Positions 1-4,156 of a DNA stretch of 5,265 nt are shown piece by piece. The notes under the pieces are model-generated. The model was not told the origin of the DNA. It was given only the letters and a program-made list of their open reading frames with translations, and did not search any database. Numbering within the stretch: the first letter of the stretch is position 1; the number at the start of each line of letters is the position of its first letter. The DNA comes from JBKJML01 sp046596415 (lineage in GTDB: Bacteria > Actinomycetota > Thermoleophilia > Gaiellales > Gaiellaceae), in the NCBI GenBank assembly GCA_046596415.1, contig JBKJML010000046.1, positions 1-5,265 on the forward strand, written 5' to 3'. The translations under genes and the position numbers were made by a program.

Positions 1-20
1 GATCGTGCCCGGAGAGGCAA

Positions 21-36
21 CGCCGGAAACGCGGCG
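21..36 (-). terminator. Small hairpin after the last gene of the operon
   Basis: A 5-base-pair GC stem (CGCCG at 21-25, CGGCG at 32-36) with a 6-base loop begins right after the stop codon of the excisionase-like gene at 37. There is no strong T run behind it on the minus strand, so it is at best a weak or U-less terminator. The window ends at position 1, so continuation of the operon cannot be excluded. Confidence 0.3.
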
Positions 37-219
37 TCAGGGGCGGTTCGGGCGGACTCGCTGGCTCGCGACGAAGCGGTCGAGCTCCGCACGCCCGATC
101 CGGAGCACACGGCCGACACGGATCGCATCGAGCCGGCCGTCGTGGATCAGCCGCCTGATCGTCTCAGGGTGGACGCCGAGCGCGTCAGCGACCTCGCGGA
201 CGCTGAGCAGAGCATCCAT
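37..219 (-). CDS. Excisionase/BldC-like helix-turn-helix DNA-binding protein
   Basis: This 60-residue protein is essentially one winged helix-turn-helix domain of the excisionase (HTH_17, MerR-like) type. Residues 5-15 (LLSVREVADAL) and 16-28 (GVHPETIRRLIHD) form the helix-turn-helix. Residues 29-42 (RLDAIRVGRVLRI) are the basic wing, and 43-51 (GRAELDRFV) are the closing helix. The family includes phage excisionases but also free-standing chromosomal regulators such as BldC, and no integrase is visible here, so a regulatory role is more likely. It is the third gene of a minus-strand operon, starting 12 bases after the stop of the 33-codon peptide gene. The ATG at 219 is preceded by a modest GTAGG ribosome binding site. 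What DNA it binds cannot be told from the sequence. The fold call is firm and the biological role is open. Confidence 0.85.
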   Translation of the reverse strand: MDALLSVREVADALGVHPETIRRLIHDGRLDAIRVGRVLRIGRAELDRFVASQRVRPNRP

Positions 220-231
220 CAGCCTACGAGT

Positions 232-333
232 CTAGTGGCCGTCGGTCCAGGTGAGCAGGCGGTAGCCCCACCCGCCGAGCAGCGCGGCGAGCACCGAACC
301 GACGAGCACGAGCGACAGAAGACGAGCTCTCAT
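232..333 (-). CDS. 33-residue hydrophobic peptide, candidate exported signal or single-pass membrane peptide
   Basis: A complete small gene with ATG at 333 and TAG at 232-234. Its start is supported by a near-perfect ribosome binding site: AAGGAGG lies 5 bases before the ATG, the best in the window. The product starts MRARLLSLVLVGSVLAALLG, so it has a short basic end (two arginines), a hydrophobic core from residue 5 to about 20, then G21 and a polar aromatic tail WGYRLLTWTDGH. This fits a signal-peptide-like pro-peptide or a small membrane protein. Possible cuts are after A16 or after the Gly20-Gly21 pair, but neither is proven. It begins 14 bases after the XRE-TPR regulator and ends 12 bases before the excisionase-like gene, so it is almost certainly cotranscribed with both. 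The position suggests a cognate ligand for the TPR regulator, as with NprX/PapR/Phr peptides in Firmicutes. That role is inference. I do not recognise the peptide itself. Confidence 0.7.
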   Translation of the reverse strand: MRARLLSLVLVGSVLAALLGGWGYRLLTWTDGH

Positions 334-347
334 CTAATCCTCCTTGC
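334..347 (-). promoter_or_regulatory. Strong Shine-Dalgarno for the 33-codon peptide gene
   Basis: On the minus strand the 14 bases between the regulator stop codon and the peptide ATG contain AAGGAGG followed by ATTAG. This is an almost full anti-16S match at normal spacing. It fixes the start at 333 and is the main evidence that so short an open frame is really translated. It is far stronger than the site of the upstream regulator, which implies more peptide than regulator per transcript. Confidence 0.75.
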
Positions 348-1721
348 TTAGAAGCGGACATCCTGGAGCGCCTCGGCGGCGTCCCGGTACAGACGTGCGG
401 CGCCCCGGTCGTCACCGCGCGCAGCGGCCAGGTCTCCGAGGGCGACCCAGGCTCCCGCGCGATGACTGATCGACGCAAGCTGTTCGAAGCTCGCGTCCGC
501 CGCCCGGAAGCACTCCTCGGCCTCGTCGTGCCTGCCGCGCTCGAGCAACGAGCGGCCGAGCACGAGCTGCGACTGGCCGATCTCGTGCAGGTAGTCCTCG
601 CGCCCGTCCAGCAAGCTGAGCGCGTGACGGGCATGCTGCTCGGCCTCCTCGTGGTCGCCGAGGCGAAGGTGGACGGTGGCGAGCGACCCCGCTGCCTGCG
701 CGGCGTCCTCGGTCGAGTCGACCTCGAGCGCGACGCCGTAGGAGGCCTTCAGGCATTCGATCGCCTGCTCGGGCTTGCCGAGCATCAGGTTGAGACCGCC
801 GAGGTTCGTCAGGAGCCGGCCCACGTTGCGGTCGTCGTCGAGCTCGGAGTAGAGCCCCTTGGCCTGCTCCGCGTAGTTCCGCGAGAGCAGCCAATGACCC
901 ATCCGCTCGGCGACGAGGGAGGCCTGGTAATAGATGTTCGCGGCTGCGCGACGGTCGTCCATCGCCTGCGCGAGCTCGAGTGCAAGCTCGACGTCCTCGC
1001 GCGCGGCCTCGAGATCGCGCTGGCGGCGGCGGCACCGGGACCGCCAGCCGAGAATGTCGGCGCGAAGCAGATCGGACGGCAGCCCTGATCGCTCGGCGAG
1101 CGTCAGCGCCTCGTCGAAGAGCGAGACGGCGGTGGAGATGCTCGAAAGCTTGTAGCGGCAGACACCGAGCCGGAAGAGGACGTCGGCGCGGTCGAGGTCC
1201 GAGAAGCCCGCGCCCTCGACGAGCATGCGGCCACGGTCGAGCAGGGTGATCGCCGCCCGGACGTCGCCGTGCTGCATGCGGACCCAGGCCTCGCCGCTTG
1301 CGGCGCGGACCTCGAGTTCCGGGGAGCCGGTCTTCGTGACATCGCCGCGCGTTTCCTCGTAGGCCTCGAGCGACTCCTCGTAGCGGTTTGCCTCCGAGAG
1401 CGCCTCGGCGCGTGCGAGACGCGCCTCGACCCGGCTGCGATCGTCGGTTGAGACGCCGTTCGCGAGATAGTCGGCATCGACGGCGAGCCTGCCTGCCAGC
1501 CAGTCGATCGTGTCGCGCGTCGGCCGTGTCTTGCCGCGCTCGATCTGGCTGACGTACTCCTTCGAGAAGCGCTCACCGGCGAGATCGGTCTGCGTGAGCC
1601 CCGAGGCGACCCGGAGGACGCGCAGGCGCTCGCCGAGCCGGCGCGAGGGGGCGGCGGCGGTGCGGGCGATGGCGGCGGCGTCCGTTTCCATGTCGAGCTT
1701 CTGCGCTGGACTCAAGTTCAT
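348..1721 (-). CDS. XRE-family transcriptional regulator with TPR sensor domain
   Basis: A 457-residue cytoplasmic regulator. Residues 29-89 are a Cro/C1-type helix-turn-helix: GERLRVLRVASGLTQTDLA, then RFSKEYVSQIERGKTRP, with the typical S..YVSQIERGK recognition helix and turn. The rest, about 98-457, is all-helical with roughly nine TPR-like units. The clearest are 183-211, 303-331, 343-372 (LATVHLRLGDHEEAEQHARH), 383-413 and 423-452, each with the LG....A....A spacing. There are no membrane segments. In this class the TPR superhelix binds a peptide or protein that alters DNA binding; PlcR, NprR and Rap (RRNPP) bind exported and re-imported peptides. Its length and repeat number resemble NprR. 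The ATG at 1721 has only a poor ribosome binding site (GAGA next to it), and the ATG for Met11 is an alternative. The gene leads an operon with a 33-codon peptide and an excisionase-like protein. The upstream CAAG/CTTG array may be its own binding region. The family is secure; the ligand and targets are unknown. Confidence 0.9.
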   Translation of the reverse strand: MNLSPAQKLDMETDAAAIARTAAAPSRRLGERLRVLRVASGLTQTDLAGERFSKEYVSQIERGKTRPTRDTIDWLAGRLAVDADYLANGVSTDDRSRVEARLARAEALSEANRYEESLEAYEETRGDVTKTGSPELEVRAASGEAWVRMQHGDVRAAITLLDRGRMLVEGAGFSDLDRADVLFRLGVCRYKLSSISTAVSLFDEALTLAERSGLPSDLLRADILGWRSRCRRRQRDLEAAREDVELALELAQAMDDRRAAANIYYQASLVAERMGHWLLSRNYAEQAKGLYSELDDDRNVGRLLTNLGGLNLMLGKPEQAIECLKASYGVALEVDSTEDAAQAAGSLATVHLRLGDHEEAEQHARHALSLLDGREDYLHEIGQSQLVLGRSLLERGRHDEAEECFRAADASFEQLASISHRAGAWVALGDLAAARGDDRGAARLYRDAAEALQDVRF

Positions 1722-1814
1722 TCTCGGCGGCAGCGCAACCGTTCAAGCGGAAAATCACCCGGACGGGGGAGTCAAGCAATTCTAGCTCAAATCACTTGAC
1801 CGAGCTACTTGACC
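1712..1814. promoter_or_regulatory. CAAG/CTTG motif array, candidate operator of the XRE-TPR regulator
   Basis: TCAAG or its complement CTTGA occurs five times in about 100 bases: 1712-1716, 1743-1747, 1772-1776, 1795-1799 and 1808-1812. Two copies lie in an exact 8-base direct repeat ACTTGACC (1794-1801 and 1807-1814, 13 bases apart). The copies at 1772 and 1795 form an imperfect 30-base palindrome spanning 1771-1800, with GTCAAG at one end and CTTGAC at the other. The array covers the region just upstream of the regulator and overlaps the -35 box of the plus-strand promoter. This suits autoregulation by the XRE protein, but no binding site of a close homologue is known to me, so the assignment is inferred from position and repetition. 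Confidence 0.45.
1779..1784 (-). promoter_or_regulatory. Possible -10 box for the XRE-TPR operon
   Basis: On the minus strand TAGAAT (five of six bases of TATAAT) lies 57 bases before the ATG at 1721, giving a leader of about 50 nt. No good -35 box stands 16-18 bases upstream. Instead the two GGTCAAGT repeats lie there, which would suit an activator-dependent or autoregulated promoter. Confidence 0.35.
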
Positions 1815-1837
1815 AATGCGGACATCGCGCCTATAGT
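1809..1837 (+). promoter_or_regulatory. Near-consensus housekeeping promoter reading away from the regulator
   Basis: TTGACC at 1809-1814 and TATAGT at 1832-1837 are separated by exactly 17 bases, each matching five of the six consensus bases of the sigma-70/HrdB type. Transcription would begin near 1844. No protein gene follows on this strand before the convergent TetR gene ends at 2031. The -35 box overlaps the second ACTTGACC repeat, so whatever binds the repeats could block or tune this promoter. Confidence 0.6.
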
Positions 1838-1844
1838 GGGCACA

Positions 1845-1882
1845 ACTTGCACCGGTCGAACGCTAGTCCGGACGGTGCAAGT
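1845..1882. repeat. Exact 10-base inverted repeat downstream of the plus-strand promoter
   Basis: ACTTGCACCG (1845-1854) and CGGTGCAAGT (1873-1882) are perfect complements around an 18-base spacer. The half-site ACTTGCACC resembles the ACTTGACC repeats upstream with one extra base, so it may be a related operator half-site as well as, or instead of, an RNA hairpin. Confidence 0.6.
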
Positions 1883-1980
1883 GGCGCGCCACAGAATCAG
1901 GCGACCGCCGCAGCCGGACGGGATGGCTGGGCCGCAGAGCCAGTCCGTTCGGAGTGTCGCTCGAAGTGGTTGCTTGCCTC

Positions 1981-2025
1981 ACCAGGAGTCGTCCCCGGAG
2001 CCGCAGCCGGGGACGCTCCGCTGGT
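1981..2025. terminator. Long hairpin at the end of the TetR operon, possibly bidirectional
   Basis: ACCAG, GAG and CGTCCCCGG (1981-1998, with T1989 bulged) pair with CCGGGGACG, CTC and CTGGT (2007-2025, with a CG bulge at 2019-2020). This gives 17 base pairs around an 8-base loop, AGCCGCAG. It starts six bases beyond the TetR stop codon as read on the minus strand, the normal place for a terminator, and it also stands at the end of the candidate plus-strand RNA. No T run follows on either side. U-less (I-shaped) terminators are reported in high-GC actinobacteria, so the call rests on stem strength and position. Confidence 0.55.
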
Positions 2026-2030
2026 CCCAC

Positions 2031-2636
2031 TCAGATCTCGCCGGTGAGCCAGCGCTGCCGGGCTGCCGCGATCGCCGCGAAGTCGTCAGGCCCGAGCATG
2101 CCGCCGAGCCGATCGGCAACTGCGACGAGCAGCGCCCCGCCGACGAAGACCCACGCTTCGGCGTCCGGATCGCGGTCGGCCGGCACGCCGCCGGCCGCCT
2201 GGCAGCGTCGCACGACGTCGGCGACGAAGTCGTGGACCTCGTGCATGTGCCCCCGCACGTAGCGGCGGATCTCCGGATCCTCGCCCGCCTCGGTCACCGC
2301 CTGGATCCAGAGGTTCGGGACGAGCGTCCGCTTGCACCTGAGGCCCGTTGCAACCGCCCCGATTGCGAAGACCGCGTGCTCGGGCCCGAGCTCCTCGATT
2401 TTCGCCTCGAACGCACGGCGCAGCCGCGCCCACGCCTCGTCGACGCAGGCGAAGTAGAGCTCGCGCTTCGACGCGAAATGCCGGTACAGAATCGGCTCGG
2501 AGACCCCCGCCTCACGGGCGATCTCGGCTGTCGTCGCGCCGCTGTAGCTCCCGCCCTCGAACACGCGCAGCCCGGCCTCGACGAGCGCGGCCCGGCGGGC
2601 GGGCGCCGGCAGGCGCGTCACACCGACGCTCGTCAT
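2031..2636 (-). CDS. TetR-family transcriptional repressor of the adjacent efflux pump
   Basis: This 201-residue protein has the usual TetR length. Residues 12-62 are the DNA-binding domain: ALVEAGLRVFEGGSYSGATT, then the helix-turn-helix AEIAREAGVSEPILYRHF (37-54), followed by ASKRELY, the family's typical signature. Residues 65-201 are the helical ligand-binding and dimerisation domain, with cysteines at 64, 101 and 145. Its ATG (2634-2636) overlaps the TGA of the antiporter gene as ATGA, so translation of the two is probably coupled and pump and repressor are made from one message. The reading frame is open far upstream, antisense-like through the antiporter gene, but protein similarity to the family begins only at this ATG. 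The palindromic sites in front of the antiporter (4091-4119) are the likely operator, making this an autoregulated local repressor. The inducer is not predictable, though often it is a pump substrate. Confidence 0.9.
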   Translation of the reverse strand: MTSVGVTRLPAPARRAALVEAGLRVFEGGSYSGATTAEIAREAGVSEPILYRHFASKRELYFACVDEAWARLRRAFEAKIEELGPEHAVFAIGAVATGLRCKRTLVPNLWIQAVTEAGEDPEIRRYVRGHMHEVHDFVADVVRRCQAAGGVPADRDPDAEAWVFVGGALLVAVADRLGGMLGPDDFAAIAAARQRWLTGEI

Positions 2637-4057
2637 GCAGCGAGCTCCTGCTCGCCACCCGAAGAAGCGGCCACGACATGCGTCCGGACGAGCACCGCGG
2701 CGACGACCGCACCGGCGAACGCGATCACGGACGCGACGAGCAAGGCCCGCTCGAAGCCACGCAGGAACGACTCCGGCGTGGGCGCTCCGGCAGCGGCACC
2801 TGCGACGATCGCGCCCATCATCGCGATCCCGATCGAGCCGCCCACCTGACGCATCGCGTTCAGGACGGCCGAGCCGACGCCCGACTTCTCGACGGGAACA
2901 GCGCGGACGGCCGCGGCGACGGTCGGCGTCATCGTCAGCGACATCCCTAGCCCGCCGACCAGCATCGGCGGCAGCAGCGTCCAGTAGCTCGCAGCCGAGC
3001 CGACCTGGGAGAAGTAGGCGAGCTGGATCCCGAGCAGGACCATCCCACCCGCCATCAGCCAGCGGGATCCGAACCGGTCGGACAACTTCCCGGCGATCGG
3101 GGCCACGAGGATGATCAGGATCGTCATCGGCAGGAACGCCGCTCCGGCCTGTACCGCTGAGTAGCCGAGGATGTTCTGCATATAGAGCGACAGGAAGAAG
3201 AAGACGCCGAACATCGACAGCGCAACGAGCAGCATCGCCACGTTCGCGCCGACGTAGGTGCCGCTTTGGAAGAGCGACAGATCGAGCAGCGGGTCCTTCT
3301 GGCGGCGCTCGAGCTGCACGAACGCGAGGATCGAGAGCGCGGCGACGACGAAGGCGACGAGGATCCGGCCCGAGGTCCAGCCGTACTGGTTCGCCTCGAT
3401 CAGCCCGTAGGTGAGCGCGAAGAGGCCGAGCGCCGAGGTGACGAGCCCCGGCAGGTCGAGCCTGACGTGCGTCTCGTCGCGCGACTCGTCGATCAGCAGG
3501 TAGCTGGCGACGATCGCGAGGATGCCGACGGGGACGTTGACGAAGAAGATCCAGCTCCAGTTGAGGTGCTCGGTGAGGAGGCCGCCGACGAGCGGGCCGA
3601 TCGCGAGCGCGAGCGCGGCCGTGCCGGACCAGATGCCGATCGCTGCGCCGCGCTCCTTCGGTGGGAACGTGGCGGCGATGATCGACAGCGTCGCCGGGTT
3701 CATCAGCGCCGCCCCGACGCCCTGGACGACGCGGGCTGCGATCAGCACATCGGTCGAGCCGGCGAGACCGCAGGCGAGCGACGAGAGCGTGAAGACGACG
3801 ATGCCGACGACGAAGAGCAGGCGGCGCCCGTAGGCGTCGGCGAGCTTGCCGCCGATCAGCATCAGCGCGGCGAAGGTGAGCGCGTAACCGGTGACGATCC
3901 ACTCGAGCGAGGAGAGGTCGGCGCCGAGCTCGCGCTGGATCGACGGCAACGCCACGTTCACGACGGTGTTGTCGAGCATGATCATGAAGAGCCCGAAGGA
4001 GACCGCGGCGAGCGTCCACCACTTACGGTTCGGGCCCTGGAAGAGCGAGGTTCGCAT
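2633..4057 (-). CDS. DHA2-family (EmrB/QacA-type) MFS drug:proton antiporter, 14 membrane helices
   Basis: This 474-residue inner-membrane protein shows about 14 hydrophobic helices, approximately at 13-33, 52-70, 81-99, 104-126, 139-160, 168-188, 203-221, 232-248, 270-291, 303-321, 333-350, 358-378, 403-422 and 438-458. The DHA2 hallmark LDNTVVNVALPSI is at 28-40 with the membrane-embedded Asp29. Motif A, GGKLADAYGRR, is at 69-79 in the loop after helix 2, and a second copy-like loop, GKLSDRFGSR, is at 323-332. Arg109 in RVVQGVGAA is the motif B arginine. The antiporter motif C stretch with GPLVGG (154-159) lies in helix 5. Such pumps expel drugs, dyes or amphipathic metabolites in exchange for protons. 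The substrate cannot be read from the sequence. It is the first gene of a two-gene operon and overlaps the TetR start by 4 bases. The ATG at 4057 has only a weak upstream AGGA, placed a little far away. Confidence 0.92.
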   Translation of the reverse strand: MRTSLFQGPNRKWWTLAAVSFGLFMIMLDNTVVNVALPSIQRELGADLSSLEWIVTGYALTFAALMLIGGKLADAYGRRLLFVVGIVVFTLSSLACGLAGSTDVLIAARVVQGVGAALMNPATLSIIAATFPPKERGAAIGIWSGTAALALAIGPLVGGLLTEHLNWSWIFFVNVPVGILAIVASYLLIDESRDETHVRLDLPGLVTSALGLFALTYGLIEANQYGWTSGRILVAFVVAALSILAFVQLERRQKDPLLDLSLFQSGTYVGANVAMLLVALSMFGVFFFLSLYMQNILGYSAVQAGAAFLPMTILIILVAPIAGKLSDRFGSRWLMAGGMVLLGIQLAYFSQVGSAASYWTLLPPMLVGGLGMSLTMTPTVAAAVRAVPVEKSGVGSAVLNAMRQVGGSIGIAMMGAIVAGAAAGAPTPESFLRGFERALLVASVIAFAGAVVAAVLVRTHVVAASSGGEQELAA

Positions 4058-4090
4058 TCGTGACCGTCCTACTCGTCGGCGCCCGCCAGG

Positions 4091-4119
4091 TTAGTAGACG
4101 CTAAGTTAGCGTACGCTAG
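4091..4119. promoter_or_regulatory. Tandem palindromic TetR operator
   Basis: Two related 14-base sites, TTAGTAGACGCTAA (4091-4104) and TTAGCGTACGCTAG (4106-4119), stand in tandem, separated by one base. The second contains a perfect 12-base palindrome, TAGCGTACGCTA (4107-4118). Between the two, ACGCTAA-G-TTAGCGT (4098-4112) is a perfect 15-base palindrome about a central G. Adjacent and overlapping half-sites of this kind suit cooperative binding by two TetR dimers, as known for QacR. They lie across the predicted promoter of the efflux operon and between it and the divergent acyl-CoA synthetase. That the local TetR protein is the binder is inferred. Confidence 0.75.
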
Positions 4120-4122
4120 CAT
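4095..4122 (+). promoter_or_regulatory. Possible divergent promoter of the acyl-CoA synthetase
   Basis: TAGACG (4095-4100) and TAGCAT (4117-4122), each four of six consensus bases, are 16 bases apart and would start transcription near 4129, about 28 bases before the GTG at 4157. The match is modest. If real, the promoter lies wholly over the tandem operator, so the same repressor would control both directions. Confidence 0.35.
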
Positions 4123-4132
4123 CTCGGGTCAA
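4103..4132 (-). promoter_or_regulatory. Predicted promoter of the antiporter-TetR operon
   Basis: On the minus strand TTGACC (4132-4127) is followed after 18 bases by TAACTT (4108-4103), a TAnnnT-type -10 box as is common in high-GC actinobacteria. The start would be near 4096, about 40 bases before the ATG at 4057. The -10 box and most of the spacer lie inside the tandem palindromes, so a bound TetR dimer would exclude RNA polymerase. Confidence 0.5.
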
Positions 4133-4156
4133 GCGGCCGCGTTAAGGTTCTCCCCC

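Larger units (their letters stand above)
1844..2026 (+). ncRNA. Candidate structured small RNA of about 180 nt
   Basis: The expected transcript of the strong plus-strand promoter has three hairpins in a row and no convincing reading frame. Hairpin 1 (1845-1882) has an exact 10-base-pair stem, ACTTGCACCG with CGGTGCAAGT, and an 18-base loop. Hairpin 2 (1914-1952) pairs CCGGACGG with CCGTTCGG (one G-U), then after a small internal loop TGGCT with AGCCA. Hairpin 3 (1981-2025) is the strongest and could end the transcript. Hairpin 1 begins almost at the predicted start site. I see no match to 6S, SRP RNA, tmRNA or a riboswitch that I know. Alternatives are that hairpin 1 is a protein-binding inverted repeat and that GC-rich DNA folds readily by chance. 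The promoter is better supported than the RNA. Confidence 0.35.
1722..2030. other. 309-base intergenic region without a protein gene
   Basis: No open frame here has both a credible start site and non-shadow composition on either strand. The plus-strand frames crossing it start at TTG, lack ribosome binding sites, and run on antisense through the TetR and antiporter genes. What it does hold is listed separately: a CAAG/CTTG array, a weak minus-strand promoter for the regulator, a strong plus-strand promoter, and three hairpins. The part between about 1740 and 1860 is visibly more AT-rich than the genes around it, as expected of a promoter region. Confidence 0.7.

Noticed and set aside
37..219. 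Sign of a phage or integrative element because of the excisionase-like protein
   Set aside because: No integrase, attachment-site repeat, tRNA end or composition change is visible. This fold is also used by ordinary chromosomal regulators such as BldC.
462..1088. 208-codon plus-strand frame over the TPR regulator
   Set aside because: It is an antisense shadow of the TPR-coding sequence, with no recognisable domain, promoter or ribosome binding site.
1834..1900. tRNA gene or known riboswitch in the intergenic region
   Set aside because: The stems do not form a cloverleaf, there is no TPsiC-arm consensus, and no conserved riboswitch core that I know is present.
1809..2849. 346-codon plus-strand frame starting within the strong promoter
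   Set aside because: It would start at a TTG inside the -35 box with no ribosome binding site. Most of it is antisense to tetR and the antiporter, with low-complexity composition typical of GC-rich shadow frames.
2637..4022. Long minus-strand frame running on upstream of the TetR start, which would give a 663-residue fusion protein
   Set aside because: It lies in a different frame over the antiporter gene and its translation is arginine/alanine-rich shadow sequence. TetR similarity begins only at the ATG at 2636, and the antiporter frame has clear transporter motifs.
3266..4063. 265-codon plus-strand frame rich in Glu, Asp and Arg
   Set aside because: It is exactly antisense to the antiporter gene. 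The acidic/basic composition mirrors hydrophobic codons on the other strand, and there is no ribosome binding site.
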